A stretch of DNA of 64,000 nt from Hysterium pulicare CBS 123377. Taxonomy: Eukaryota; Ascomycota; Dothideomycetes; Hysteriales; Hysteriaceae. A program made the position numbers and the translations under genes. The stretch is taken from contig AJFK01000016.1 in NCBI GenBank assembly GCA_000467715.1, positions 1 to 64,000 of the forward strand, in the 5' to 3' direction. The notes below the pieces were generated by a model. It ran no database searches and had not been told where the DNA came from. It worked only from the letters and a program-made list of their open reading frames with translations. Positions 10,106-23,222 of this stretch are shown one piece after another (positions within the stretch are counted from its first letter, which is position 1; each line of letters opens with the position of its first letter).

Positions 10106-13085
10106 ATGGCGACTACCACCTTGCCGCGACCTTCACGACCCTCACTACCAGCGCTTAATCCTCCCACCGGCCCTCTACCCTCGCTACCAGTACCAAAATC
10201 TCGCAATAACAACAGTTCAGGAAGCCCAACAACCACCCAAGCGAGTCGAGTGTCCTCAGCATCTTTACTACCTTCGCTCACGCAACCACGCGCCGTTTCC
10301 TCTTCGGCTCTTCCTCAACGTCCTCAGCAGAAGACTCACTCGACATCCGCATCGAATGTCCCCACTCTTAGCACGAAGGATGCACCAACCGCACTTCCAG
10401 GGAAGACTCTGCGCAAGACTATCAGCATTGGTGCGTTCCCTCAGCCTCCGAAACATGTAGGGCGGACAACAAGTCACCCGCCCAGTCCTCTGTCCGCAAG
10501 CTCGATACCCGGTAGTGCCTCCGTTGGACAACGGCTATCCGCTGGAGCTAAAACCACACCGTCTCGCGACAGCAGTCTCCGAAGCGGGCCTAGGATCTCA
10601 GGTCGCGGACTTTCAATGAAGTCCCCACTGACTCCTCCAAGTCTCCTGAATGGAAGCGCGGAGACCATTCACGTCTCCAATACCGGTCACCTCAGCCTCC
10701 CCTCCCCTCCCCAAAGTAGGACATCTTCGGCGCAGGGCTCGTACGCGACAAGTGCGACTACGTTCGAAGATATCGGCGAAGAAGAGCAGAGAGGGCGCTT
10801 GGACAAATGCGCTGAAGACGAGAAGCAATCCACGCATAAAGACGGCAAAGGCAATGTTCTTGTCAGCGTGCGTGTCCGGCCTGATGCCGGAGCCAGTGAT
10901 GGTCGACAAGAGTTGGAATGGGACGTGAACGGAAAACGCGCACTTGTGGCATATAAAGGGAAGGAGGGCGGCGAATATCACTATGGTGGGCTCCACAACA
11001 GGATGCACGCGGATCGATTAGGTGCTGACCACATATAATCTAGATAATGTATTTGATACACAAGACACTAATGCCAGAGTATACGACGCAGCTGCTAAGC
11101 GACTGGTACGGAGGGTGATGGAAGGATATCACGGCACCGTTTTCGCTTATGGCATGACCGGGACGGGTAAAACTTACTCCATGCAAGGAACCGCCACAAA
11201 GCCAGGAGTAATTCCACTAGCGATCACCGACATATTCTCATTCATCAGGGAGACGCCCCATCGAGAGTTTCTACTACGGGTCAGTTACCTAGAAATATAC
11301 AACGAGAAGATTCACGATTTGTTGGCGACTCCAGTTGCTGCTGGTATCAATGGCCAGCCTGGACAACAGGAGGAGATCAAGCTGAGGGAGGATAGTAAAC
11401 GAGGAGTTTATGCAACCCCGTTGAAAGAAGAGATCGTCCAGAGCCCAACTCAACTTCTACGAGTCATTGCTCGGGGCGATGCGGCGAGACGAGTCGCGGG
11501 TACTCAGTACAACGCGCGCAGTTCAAGGAGTCATGCCGTAGTTCAGATCGTAGTCGAAAGCCGAGAACGAGCACCTGGGGGTGCAGCCAGTCTCAAAGAG
11601 ACCAAACGCTCCGCCATCGTTCCCGGAGGGGTGCGTGTCTCGACCCTCAGTTTGATCGATCTGGCTGGATCGGAAAAGGCTGCTGAAAATAAGGAGAGAC
11701 GAACTGAAGGTTCTCATATCAATAAGAGTCTGCTAACGCTTGGTACTGTTATTGCTCGCTTATCTAGTGATAAAGATAAGTTCGGATCGGAGAAGGACAA
11801 GTCTGGAGGGCCGAATAAGGACAAGCATTTGCCATACAGAGACAGTAAGCTCACTCGTCTGCTGCAACCAGCCCTATCCGGCAATTCGCTCGTTAGTATC
11901 CTTTGTACGATTCAAATCGGATCAACTGGAAGCGTTGCTGCAGCGCACAGTCATACGGGAGAAACACTCAACACGTTAAAGTTTGCGTCGAGAGCGAAGA
12001 ACAACATTGTCAGCCATGCAAAGAAGGCCGAGGAAGCCATGGGCTCTGGTGCAGATGCTGGACTTCTTGATCGATATCGGAGAGAAATCGAGAATTTGAA
12101 GAAGCAACTCGAAGACCAGAAGACGGCCAAGGATACCACTAAGGAGGAGGAGAAAGATGCGGAAGAAGAGAAGGCACGCGAATTGGAGGCTGAGCAGCGG
12201 CATGAGGAGCAGATGCTTGAGATGCAGTTGGCTAGAACAGCACTAAAGGAGCGAATAGAGCATCTGAATCGCCTGATTCTGAGTTCCAAGTCTCTAGGAG
12301 TCAACACCAATAGGTCCGTGTCAGCTATGAGCCTGCAGAATCGGGGGTCTGTTTTGAGCAATGGGGATTTCCAACCCGTTTCTGCACGCTCCTCAGCGAG
12401 CCAGGTAAATCTTGAAGTCCCCGGTGTGCATAGCTCCCTGCCAGCTGGAGAACTGGGATCAGAGGACAACGACTCGCTCGGTGAAAATGGCGACGGGACG
12501 GCTAGTCAGACGGCTCAAATTCAGGCTCTGCAATCTGACCTTGCAGACAAGAACCGGTACATTGGTACTCTTGAAAGGAGACTGCTTCAAGCAAGACGAT
12601 CTAGCCATTCTCGCATCTCAATGAGTCTCTCGTACAAGATGGCAGGTGACGAGGAAGGAGCGCAATTCAACCGGCTGGAAGGTGTTATCAGGGAAAGGGA
12701 CGATGAGATTTCTAGCCTCCGTGCTCGGCTTGATGACCAAGAAAGAATGATTGCCGTACTGCAGGCTACAGTTAAGAAGAAGACGACTGTTAGCACATCG
12801 GTGGGACCGTCTGGGAGCCGAAGGGCGTCACATCAGCGCAGTGAGAGCAGCAACGGCAGCTTGAAGTCCAAGGACGCCCCCATCAGTCCAGTCGCACTAC
12901 TCTCGCCAACATCACAGAAGTCGGGAAAGGGATTTGAGGATGGCGATGAGATGACGCGAATGCTGGACGAGATGATCTCCGAACGCGTCGACTCGTCAGA
13001 GCGGGTAGATGCAGGACATGTGGTCAAGGTGTCACGGGGGAGCAGCCTGCGGATGGTGAGCGAAGAAGTAAGGGCTGAGTTATGA
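10106..13085 (+). CDS. kipA: kinesin-7-like motor, Kip2/Tea2/KipA type
   Basis: Plus-end-directed microtubule motor; Kip2/Tea2/KipA kinesins carry polarity factors to microtubule plus ends in fungi. Model: join(10106..10985,11044..13085), 973 aa. Residues 1-245 are a Pro/Ser/Thr-rich, basic extension typical of this fungal group. The motor starts near residue 250 (NVLVSVRVRP). It has the P-loop GMTGTGKT near 330, switch I NARSSRSH near 449 and switch II LIDLAGSE near 497, so all nucleotide-binding motifs are intact. Coiled coil runs from about 634 (LDRYRREIENLKKQLEDQK), with a second segment near 800 and a Ser-rich tail. The intron (10986-11043, gtgggc..tag, CTGAC branch) splits the Asp codon of YHYDNVFD and its removal restores the motif. 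The kinesin assignment is certain; the kipA symbol is inferred from the N-terminal extension and motor style. Confidence 0.88.
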
Positions 13086-14099
13086 TCAACAAGGGCTTTT
13101 GTGGGGCAGGCAAGGTGAGGAGTTCGGCGTTGTGAGCAGTTCGCATTCAAGCAGCGACTATCACCATCATGTTCAACATGTGTCCATGGGTATGGCGTTT
13201 GGGAAGGTGGATTTGATGGACACAGTGTCCTTTTTGCCGCGAGGTTTCTTCTTGATACCCCGTCTTCTATTGCTTGTTTTAACCAGTCATTATATTGTTT
13301 ATTGAGGACGGCGGGCGCAAAGCCAGTCAAAGTGTACGGATTAATTGAGGATGTCTATGGCTATGTAGGGTATGGCAGTGCGCAGTGCACGTCAGAATTT
13401 TATATTGGGATGGGCGTGAGTAATACAACGAAGTAGGCGTGAAGTGTAGCATGTTGAGTGGGGAGGGGCGTTGAGGCTCTCGGCAGCGACGGAATGGGCA
13501 AGGCAGATCCGACTTGTTGCTGGGGTTGGCTGGCGCCACTCTGATGACACGCTATGTTTCAGGTGCCGGCGTATGGGAGACGATGAGACAGCGCATGTAT
13601 GCAGACGTGCCCTTGGGCAATCATCTCATGCATTTCGAGACAAGACACCGCCTACCTAACCAGTCCAGCCAGTCCAGCCAGTCTCGTCGTCACTGTCAGC
13701 ATGTCTGCTGCCCGCTGCTGCCCCGTTCCCCACGGCTCCGCCCTCCTTCATCCATCCTGCCATACCGGGGGATTCCTCTTCCTCGACCTCTTCTCTCCCT
13801 CTGCCTCACCCCCCGTCCCACTATTGCTCCTTGATGGAGGCTGCTTTTCGTTTGTTTGATCCCATGAAACTATGCCCTCGAAACCAACCTACTCAATGAT
13901 CTCTACTTTCCTTTTCTGACTCTCCTTCACTCTTGTTCCGGCTGTCTACTGATGAAAGCCTTTTCACAACCCAGTCATTTTATTCTGTTGCACCTGCAGG
14001 CCAAGGTGCTATAATTTTCTTCCGCCTTTGTCGACGACTGGTCATCGATTGCGCACTTCACTCCATTGGATCTTCAAGCCCGCCGAGATCAAGATCGAT
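13086..14099. other. kinesin 3' region and promoter/leader of the next gene
   Basis: No supported gene. A short direct repeat of ccagtccag units lies at about 13660-13685. From about 13690 to 14099 the plus strand is CT-rich (ccttcatccatcctg, tctctccctctgcc), as is common upstream of fungal transcription starts. Confidence 0.55.
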
Positions 14100-16006
14100 A
14101 TGATCGTGAACGCTTCACACCACGCCAAAACAATGCATGCTCGACGGAATCCAAACCTGTCGGTTTCTTCGGCGGCGTATACACAACTTACACCCACAGC
14201 TCTTGCTTCCGCGACGTTCCTGTCCCCGCGGACTCCCGCTCATCGTGGCCTGCTATCACCCTCTCCTCCATTGTCCCCCAGCCTTCCCTCTCTAGTCCCT
14301 CGCCATGGCAAGAAGCCCTCTGCCTCAACCCATACACGTATGGTGAAACGACTCCTAGTAGCTTTTTGCGGCGTCACTGTTTTGGTTTGGCTAGTCATCC
14401 GTCACCTGTACACAAATCCCGTATACCGCTCAGCAATGGATGCCACTGAAGGTGGAGATTCAGAATATGAGATGGTGGGGGACAGTTTACTTCCACAGGA
14501 TCCTTCAGCGGTCATTGTCACCGACAACAAGGGCAATTCCAAATGGACTGTTTCAATCCCAGCAAGCTACGACTTCCCTTTGCAACCCGCACAGTATCGC
14601 GAAATTTGTTCACAGTCAATGGAAATGTCGAAACGTCTACGTGAAGAAGCGAACGCCAATTCAATAACAAAGCGTATGCTAGGCTACTATACAAAAGACA
14701 AATATTTTTTGGACGTCCAGGATGCCGAGGACCAAGGGTTGCTTCCTCAATCACAGCCACACAGTACACCTGATGCCCTGGTAGATGGCGAGGGGGTGAT
14801 TGATAACAACCTTGGCCAGGATGGAATGATGGTCTGTGACAAGAGTCTGACTTACGTTATGGAGACTTCAGATGCTGGCTTTGGGAAGACGTTACTGGGG
14901 CTGTGGATGTCTCATGGACTGGCTATGAAGGAAGGCCGTGCATTCTTCGTCGATGATACAAGATGGTTCGTTCACTCCTTGATTTTCTCTAAACATTTCT
15001 CGTGCTTTTCTGATATATTCGTAGGCCTTATGGCAAGTATACAACTTACTTTACACCACCACCATCCGCTGGCTGTCTTCCTCCACCAAAGTCCCAAATT
15101 CTGCCGTGTCCACACACCGCACGCCACTTGGTCGTATCCGCCGCCACGACATCCTCGACGTTTGGCCATGCTTTCACTGAAGAATTTGAAGATCCGCGAA
15201 AGATGGAAGTCCAAAGACAGCACAATATTTTCGCTCTTCTTCGTACAGGCTACGAAGCACTGTTTAAACTTAACCCCGATGACGCTAAGTACGTGAGGGG
15301 GCGCACCGAATCGCTTTATCGTCCTATCCACGAGGCTGGTGGCATGAGCATCGGCATGCATGTCCGCCGTGGCGATCGTCATCCTTTTGAATTCCAGTAC
15401 TCAAGAGACTATCTTCCCTTAGACCGTTACGTGGAGACTGCGCGAGACGTCTTTTTGGCGCGCTTCGAGAACGCAACGAAGTCAAGACGGCCCAAGGATA
15501 AATCTCGAAGCGCTGGAAACGAAGCTCGACACACTGCCTCAAAACTTATCCTAGCCTCGGATGATCCCGACGTTTATGGTGACCCAGAGATGGGCCAAAC
15601 AATCCGTGCCCAGGATCGAATTATCCTGGCATCGAAGAAGACCCTTGAGGCTGCACAGCCCAAGAAGAATCCTTATATCGATGAGATTTCGGGCTGGGAA
15701 GGTGGTTTCTTCCGAGATGTATTTTGGTCGCTTGGTCAACCGACTACAAACGCCAATGGCAATGCCGAACTGAACAAAGCCGGCGCGAAAGACATTCCAG
15801 AACAAGCCATGCGCTTGAGGGAGTTGGTCGGTAGGGCGTACATGCTGGACCTGGCCGTTCTGGGCAAGGCCGATGCTGTCGTCTGTACGGTCAGCAGTGT
15901 TGGTTGCAGGATCCTAGCTGTCATGATAGGCTGGGAAGATGGGATTGATGGAGGAAACTGGAAGAACGTGGATGGAGATTTCGATTGGAGGGGAATCCAA
16001 TGGTAA
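14100..16006 (+). CDS. type II membrane glycosyltransferase, fucosyltransferase-like
   Basis: Likely Golgi enzyme. Model: join(14100..14965,15025..16006), 615 aa. The N-terminal ~80 residues are cytosolic and Ser/Pro-rich. One membrane anchor follows at about residues 84-103 (LLVAFCGVTVLVWLVIRHLY), preceded by MVKR, giving type II topology. The luminal part has TSDAGFGKTLLGLWMSHGLA and then HVRRGDRHPF near residue 400. The HVRRGD-type motif is the GDP-binding signature of alpha-1,6- and O-fucosyltransferases. Later ADAVVCTVSSVGCRILAVM resembles the conserved Ser-Ser donor-site segment of those enzymes. The intron 14966-15024 (gttcgt..gtag) splits a Trp codon and gives DTRWPYGKYTTYF. In-frame ATGs also occur at 14133 and 14340; 14100 is the first after an upstream non-ATG stretch. 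The acceptor glycan is unknown. Confidence 0.82.
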
Positions 16007-16458
16007 AGCACAAGCTGGCCTGAAAATTGGATGCTATGTGGTCCGAGTCCACACATGTTATCTGGAAAAGTCATGCACCGACCTCTCATCTAAAGAGTAT
16101 GTATAAAGGGGTATGAGTAAGGAGGTTCTGACTGTGTTGAATTGTAGGAGTCAGTATACCCGGGGTTGTTCTTATATTCTTGACCGAGGACCCACATTTG
16201 TATGTAAGTTACAATAGGCGGCGTTGAGCGGGTTCCCCTATAGCATTGCTGGCGTTTATGCATATAGCATTCAAGGGAATTCAATACATCCCTCCTGAAG
16301 TAGAGGAGGTGAGATGGCAAATTCAGAAATTCTAAGTCTGCCTGATTGTTTTACTTATGATGTTCTGAAATCATTGGGTATCATTTGGGAGCTCACACCC
16401 ATGGTGTAGTACACGGTGTTAATGATCAAATTCTCTTCAAGCACATGTGTTCGCGACA
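16007..16458. other. convergent 3' intergenic region
   Basis: Lies between the stops of two convergent genes (16006 plus, 16459 minus). It is moderately AT-rich and no coding frame or repeat stands out, so it is probably the two 3' UTRs. Confidence 0.6.
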
Positions 16459-17265
16459 TCAAACGAAACACCCTACGACAGCTCCTATGGTAACCCATGC
16501 CCATCCCCTCGAGAGCAAGTCTGGTCTTACTAACGATGCAGCAGAACAATCAGCTCCCTGCGGGCACTTATCTCCTCCCTGACCCTTCACCTGACTCTGC
16601 ACATTGTCCTTGAACTGGCCAATCACGTTCCCAGGCGGATAATATTCACAAACGACGTACCAGCCGGGCGCACTCCCATCGCCCTTATCCGTACAATTCG
16701 TTCTTGAGCAGCCGACTGTAGTAGTCGACTTCCAGACCAACTGCGTGAAGTGGCCCGTCTTTTCCGAGAATTTGGCGGCCTCGAAATCGTAACCTTCGCG
16801 CTCATTACCCCAGGCCTCGATCGACGTGGTGGCATTGGGGTAGCCAGAGGCGAGGTTTTCGCCTGATAGCCCGCCCTGGTTACATGTTAGTGCGATGTGT
16901 TTGGGTGCTGTGAGGGAAGGTTGGGTAAGCTAGATTATAAGAACAGTCCTGTGCCAGTGTCCTAGATTGCCGAATGAGTGAAAGCGAATACATACTGAGT
17001 GCTTGAACATACATCCATCACCCCATTTCTCCGCGTAGGACGTGAGCGCGTCATTCCAGGTAAGCGCTGTGGCATTGTGTTGGGAACGGTAGGTGTTTGT
17101 GCCGTTAAGGACTGCAGTTTTAAACTTCTTGGAGTCGGTATACTCCGCGGAAGTAGATATGGGCATCGCGACTGTCACTGTGACTGTGCTGGTGGAGACT
17201 GCCTGGATGAGGAAGAGAAGACAAAGGAGTAGCGATGAGAGGTTGAGGAAGTGAGCGCTGTTCAT
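16459..17265 (-). CDS. secreted CAP/SCP/PR-1-like protein, probably GPI-anchored
   Basis: Cysteine-rich secretory (CAP superfamily) protein, related to yeast Pry proteins that bind sterols and lipids outside the cell. Model: complement(join(16459..16875,16996..17265)), 228 aa. Residues 1-26 form a signal peptide (NLSSLLLCLLFLIQAVSTS). The CAP domain runs from about 48 to 190 with NTYRSQHNATALTWNDAL, GENLA, the signature-like GHFTQLVWKST and WYVVCEYYPPGN. The C-terminus is hydrophobic (RGWAWVTIGAVVGCFV) after a polar region, fitting a GPI-attachment signal. The 120-bp intron (gtatgt..aaccag) is phase 0, joins KHS to GGLSGENLA and contains a CTAAC branch. The conserved CAP His of GHFTQLVW is present. 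Substrate not predictable. Confidence 0.88.
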
Positions 17266-18834
17266 CGTCGTGGGGGATTAAACAAGAAGCGACTAGAGGG
17301 AGAACTGGAGCTGGAAGCAGAAACCCTATGCATGAACATGAAAAAGAGAGACGAGGCTATTGGCTTCGAAGAATGAATTGCATTGCGTATATGCCTCCAG
17401 AGTCAAAGGAGGAATTCTGCGTCACAGACAGTTAGTCATTGCACATCTTATAAACGGGGCCCCGCCAGCAGTGGGAGTGGCCCTGACAAAGGCACTCGGA
17501 GTCAAGGGCCTTGTTTCGCTCATTGATGGCCAGCCACGACTGTTGAAGCTGCCGGATCTGTAGAGGACGGGCGCTTCCTGTGACGTATTTGGTCTTGGCT
17601 TTCGTTTATTTGGTCGCCCAGACGAAAGTAGGTAAGTAAGCAGTTCAGCTCTCCCTGACATTGGCTGAAGTCTGTTTGCATAAACAGAGGCACAATCGTT
17701 CATCCGAATAGCGCGGCTTAAATTCAATCCACAGCTTCGATATCGTTGATGTATGGACCGAATTAGCCACCACTAGCGCCATCATTATGCTGTGCCGATA
17801 TTGTTATATTGCAATCTTCCCATTGAGAATTGAGACCAAACAACTTTAAATCACAAAAAAGCAATGCCTCTCCTCATTGTCGCGTATCTCATCTTAAGTC
17901 ATCATCCCACCCGGCCATGCATCACAACACGTCTCCCCTCTGGAACAACCCCATCAAGTCCTCCAAACAATTACTATAACGCCAACAAAGCAACACGAAT
18001 AAACTCCAATCAAACCGTCCACGCTGATTTCAACCCTGACGACGATGTATTCCTAAAATGCGACGCTCCATGGTATCTGGACTTTTCGAGGGTATCAAAA
18101 GCGACTCCAGCTCAGATCCAAACAAGGAGCAACCCCTGCCAAGCCATCCGCTGAAAAAGTCCCAGCCTTTTTTGAAAGAAAAGAATAATGGAGAAGAGGT
18201 GAACATGTTCCTTCTAGACTTAAAGGAAGACAAAAATAGAGGAACAAGTATACACCCGAATATAGGATCCTTGAAGACGTATACGCAGGCTCTCCGACAC
18301 CACTTCGAATGTACTGACATGTTGAAAATTGTAATCAACCCAAGTCAGCCCATCAAGAAAGGGTATTGGCGCAACAGTCTATGAAGAGAAACATGAACAT
18401 AACCGCTAAAAGAGCAAAGATGAACGGTCTAAAGGGAAAAAAACCACTACTCTGAACCCCCGAGGCACGAAAGACCCGCGAAAATCACGGGAGAAAAACC
18501 ATGCCTCCTGAAAGCCATCCCAACCGCTTCAGAGCGTCGTTGTTAAAGACGAGGGGAAAACAACAAGCGCGATCAACGACAACCAAAGATTTTCGGAGGA
18601 AACAAGACCGCAAGAGATAAAAAGAGAAAAGCCACCATATGCAAGTGTGGAAGTATCGAAAAGAATCATGAGATGCCGCCCAAGCACGGTTTACCTCCCA
18701 GTCATTCAATAGCCCACACCTGTCATATTGGGAAGTGGAGACTATCTCTTCAATCTCGACGTGAGCAGGTAAATTCCCTTTACAGTCTGGATTACTCCAT
18801 CACATCTCGACCGTCATCAACGACGATTGTGTTT
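17266..18834. other. long intergenic stretch without a supported gene
   Basis: About 1.57 kb between the divergent side of the CAP gene and the 3' end of the ULD_2 gene. Open frames here (for example plus 17864-18154) lack splice logic, domains or homology I recognise. The 18150-18620 part is A-rich with many aaaag runs. Confidence 0.5.
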
Positions 18835-21289
18835 TCACATAACGACGCACCCGCCCTCCGCGCTTGCGTTGGAGGGCGCCAAAGCAGTCGGGCTAATGCT
18901 CTCAGGTTTTTTTACCCCTTTTAAAGACTGACTACGACTCGCGCCACCAGCCGTCCATCTCAAAAATGGCGATACCGGCTGTTTCTTCTCTCGCTTATGT
19001 CGACCGTTCTCCACAACCACCATTCCTGGATGACCATGAGGCGGAGGCGGAGGCGGAGGCGGCGGTGGTGGCCCATTTAACACGACAATTTCTGGTCCAC
19101 CTGGCGGTGGGGGCGGAGGTGGAGGAGGGGGTGGGGGTGGTCCACCCATTGGCGGGCCATGGCCATGGGGAATGATCTTTTTACTCTTCTTGCCGCTGCC
19201 CTTGGATGGTCTGGGCCCGTTGACAATAACCATGTGAGGATCGAGCATAGACGGCGGGAACGGCATATCCTTAGGCGGCTCGGGAGGAGGTGGCGGCGGC
19301 GGTTCGGGCATTGGCCACATATGCATTGTGATGGCCCAGTCCGGCTGCACCATCGTCTCCCAGACTTGGGGAAGAATGATTTCGCCATCAGGCCCGACAA
19401 GGTCGTAGTGGCCTTCGTGAACGTGAGGTCCAATGACGTCGACGTGGAGGAAGGCTTGCTTGATCAGTTCTTCCATTCCCTGTCAACAAAAGTCAGTCTC
19501 GTTCGGAGTGTTTGGTTCTTGTTGCTTCACATACCTTCCAGGTTTTACACAGGTGCCAAGGGAAACTAAATTTGCGCCCAACGGCATCCTTGAACTTGAT
19601 TGGGGGTTTCTTCTCTTCTGGTTTCGGTTTCATTTTGGCAGCCTCCTCTTCGGCGGCTTTCTTTCCCTTCTCCAATTCTTCTGCTGCGGCTTTGGCCTCC
19701 GCCATAGCCTTCTCATGAGCAGCCTTGGTCTCCTCGGCCTCCTTGGCGGCCTTTGCTTCCGCTTCTTCCCTAGCTTTTTTGGCAGCCTCAAGTAATTTCG
19801 CAGCAGCTTCCGCGGCCGCCTTCTTCTCGGCGGCTTCTTTGGCAGCTTTAGCATCAAGCTCAGCTTTTTCTGCTTTGCGAGCTGCATCGGCGGCTGCCTC
19901 CCGCTTAAGCTGTTCATCTTTTTGGGCTAGGATAAGCTTCTCAAGCTTCGCCAACTTGTCTTCATCCCCCTTCTTTTTCGTCTCGGCGGCTTTTATTGCA
20001 GCTTCTTCCGCAGCTCGCCTCTTCTCCGAATCTTTCTTGATTCGCGCTTCTTGTTGCTCCAACAGAAGCTGTTCTAATTTCGAAAACCGCGAATCTTCCG
20101 CCTTCTTCTCTTCCACCTCCTGTTTGTTCAAGAGAAGTTTCTCCAATTTCGCGAGAGTGTCATCCTCCTTCTTCGAATCGATGAAGATTGGTGGCGGAGG
20201 TGGCGGAGGGGGCGGAGGTGGAGGCGGAGGTGGCATTGCCTCAGGAGCAGGCGTCGACTTCTTTGGAGGAGGGGGCGTGGGGGTGTGAGCGGGAGGCTGC
20301 TGATATCCGTAGTACATCGGATGCATTCCATAAGGCGGAGCACCATAAGGGTAATAGCCACCAGGATTGTAAGGCATCATATCCGCCCCAGGGGGACCTG
20401 GTGGCATTGAGTTCCTGTGAGGACGACCGGGTCGACCGTGAGCCTCAGCACCGAAGTAACCACCTGGGCCGCCTCTTTCATGAGGAGAGAATGGGTTTCC
20501 ACCAGGGCCTCCTGGGGGTGCAAAAGGATTCTGGGAGTACCCGTATGGATCCGGACTAGCAAAAGGTACCAATTGATTACCGGGTGGCATCCCTCCTGTG
20601 AATGGATTGAAATGTGCTGGTGGAGCAGAGATCACACTCGCTGCGTATCCGCTCGGAGGTGGTTGCGGTTGCGGAATGTGGCCCCATTGCGAGCCTGGAT
20701 GAGCCGCATTTCCACCCCTTGAGCCGTAGCCCGGGTAATCATCCGGAAGTCCCTCCAGACTGTCGGAATGTACTGATATTGGCCTTCGCCTCCTTGTAGT
20801 TCCTCGATGACCACTGGCTGCAGGTGCTTCGCGTACAGGCACACGGTGGGACGATTTGCGTCTGGCCGGGGCTGGCCTTGGGGCTGGAGGTGGTACACCT
20901 CTGTGCTTGGCTGCTCGTGGCCTTGAGGCAGAGTCCGATGGTTCGATATCGTCTTCTTCGATGTAATCGCTCACTCTGTCCCAATCTGCGTCTTCTTCTT
21001 CTTCTGAAAAACCTTCTTGGCTTCCACTAGATACTTGAATTCCAGATGAATCCTCCTCGTCCGAGATCGAAATTTGCTCAGAGCCGGTCGAGTGGGAAAT
21101 TGTAATGTTGCGACTAGCAGAGAGTAAAACGTTAGTTTTGCCTTCCATTGTGGATGTGATGGTGCAGCTTGAAGGGGCGCTGGCATAGGAACAAGTGGAA
21201 GCAGCGCGACGGCGAGGACGCGAAAGCGATCGCCCAGAAGCAGAAAAAAGAACGCGACGCTGAGGAAGGGTGCTGATCACTAACGGCAT
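18835..21289 (-). CDS. large proline-rich, coiled-coil protein with ULD_2 ubiquitin-like domain and C-terminal CaaX box
   Basis: Fungal protein of unknown role. Model: complement(join(18835..19479,19535..21289)), 799 aa; intron 19480-19534 is gtatgt..gacag, phase 0. Layout: Ser/acidic N-terminus (SISDEEDSSG, SEEEEDADWD), a Gly/Pro/Tyr-rich part, a proline run at about residues 345-365, then a charged Ala/Lys/Glu coiled coil (about 378-546) with repeats of LAKLEKLLL type. The ULD_2 domain follows and is split by the intron (FKDAVGRKFSFPWHLCKTW, then GMEELIKQAFLHVDV, PQVWETMVQPDWAITMHMW). Two further polyproline tracts precede the C-terminus. The protein ends GGCVVM, a canonical CaaX with Met at the last position, which favours farnesylation. 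This suggests membrane attachment, possibly of an actin- or profilin-contacting scaffold; that role is inference. An internal Met near residue 48 is an alternative start. Confidence 0.85.
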
Positions 21290-23222
21290 GGAAGTGGACT
21301 CTAGGAATTACCGCTTGAGACCCTTCTTCCAGAGAAGGGTCTGCACAGTAAACCTTGGATGATGAGTTGATGTAGACTCGATGTTCCTAACCAGTTTGCG
21401 CCCAAAATAATTGGAATTTCCAGGGGGCGCGCAATCGACAGTTGACTAGTCGCACGGCAGTAGATATGTCGAGAGGTGTTTGTAAACAGCAAGGTCGCCG
21501 GGGGCGATGCAGCTGCACGAGCGGGGAGTGAGAGTAGTGGGAGGACAGGTATTTGAAGAGTCGCGGGAAAAAGGGGAGGGGAATCAAGGCAGAATGGTAG
21601 GGCTGACGCTGATTCGACGGCAGGGCGAGGTTTGGCGTCTCGAAAGAATTGGCCTGAAGCAACGCGAGTGTTCACCCGCTGGCCTGCGCGCTCGGCCGTC
21701 GCTGATGTGTAATGTGTGTAGTGTATGAGAAGAGCGTTGGCGAGGAGGGGAGGTTCCAAGGTTTGGTCTGGAGTTACGGCTAAAGCTGAGAGCGGCCTTG
21801 TCGTTTTCGGGCTCCGACGATGCCTGGCGCTACCGAGTATAAATACTGGACGTGGCCCAGCCGGATGTGGAGCTTCAGAAGAAGACGGCAATCGATAAGG
21901 CACCAGCCTGAGGTGCTAGCGAAGACGCCGAAGAAGCGGAGGATAAAAAGACAGAAAGAACGGGAAACAAGAGGCAAAAGCAGGGTGATGCAGCCTTGTT
22001 GTAAAGCTGCGTGGAATGACGAAGGCGATCGCTGCGAGTGTGTCGCAGATTGGCTGTTGCTGTAGGCCAACCCTTGAAACTCCTGCGGTGGGGGGTCACA
22101 CCAGAGCGCGATGATGCTATTCCTCGATCTGAGGTGAATGAGATGCTCGAGGCCGATGCCGGGAGTGCAAATTCGACTCTGATGTGCTGGGGTTTGTTGA
22201 TGTTTGGGGGCTGATGTTGTTTTTGTTGTGGAGCAGATCTGAGGCCAGACAACGGCCAGGACAGAGTCAACAATGGAGAAGTGTGGAATGCAACTCGCTT
22301 CAGGGCCTGCGTCTCACTCTTCGAATCAGGAATCGATGCGTAGTTCTTTTTCCTGGGTCGAACATAGTCTGATTTGGCCGAATGATCTGGAAGCAAATTA
22401 CTTTCGAATAGGCCGGAGAAGCGCAGCGTCAATCCAAGGACATGAAATTCGAAGAGCCAATTTGTTCTAATCCTTTTAATTCCTTTCTCTCTCCTCGTCT
22501 CTATTTATTTTCTGCCAAAAAAAAATCCAGGGCGAACTTCCGAAGTCAGAGTCATTCACTCAGCCTATTTTGGGACTTGTCGTCGTGGTTGGGCTCCTCG
22601 CTCAACTACGTGTCAAGCTGTAAATGCCCACCTTTGCGGCAAGAGGCTCCACATCCGCCAACACCAACCCAATATCTACCATACATTCTTCTTTCACTTC
22701 ATTTAGAATGCCAGCTAAGGTACGCCTTGGGAGCCTCGATAGGACCAAGGCTCATGCAGCCCAACCTTCGTTGCCCAATATCAACCCGTCTTCCTGGCGG
22801 ACTGGCTGCGAGCCTTTGTTAGTGTTGATGACGGGAGTACCCGCTTAGTCGACGAGAAACACGTGTGTACCGAAGATTCAGTGGTGGTGTACTGGAATGT
22901 TCGCCGGGGTTGCTAATGCAATAAGTCTAAAGGGGTACAGCTCATTAATCCGCTATCCTGGGCCGGGCCTCACCAGTGAAGAGTGGAGCAAGGTTCTTAG
23001 AATCATGACTATTAGACCTGACCGGAAATTTAAGCCTGCATCAAGTTCTTAGGAGGTATTCATATGTTGAGACAATCGATTTCTCAGTCAATACTGCCAC
23101 GTGACTACGTCCTACGCCCCGAAGACACCTGGAAAATCCAGGCTCAAAAACTGTTTGGACTTCTCTGGGACATGGCTCTCGGAAGCGTTCAAGCTGATGT
23201 TCTCTACATCATCGCGACACCG
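21290..23222. other. intergenic region, likely ULD_2 gene promoter plus non-coding DNA
   Basis: Several frames of 70-200 codons are open on both strands, but none shows domains, signal peptides, consistent splice sites or family resemblance. The stretch next to 21290 is GC-rich and probably carries the promoter and 5' UTR of the minus-strand ULD_2 gene. I see nothing else definable. Confidence 0.5.

Noticed and set aside
17864-18154. 96-codon plus-strand frame starting with a hydrophobic stretch
   Set aside because: The N-terminus is too short and polar-broken for a signal peptide, composition is low-complexity Asn/Pro/Thr, and no continuation by splicing was found.
21301-22432. Two overlapping minus-strand frames of 185 and 200 codons
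   Set aside because: Ser/Pro/Arg-rich nonsense-like composition in the likely 5' region of the ULD_2 gene; no homology or splice sites.
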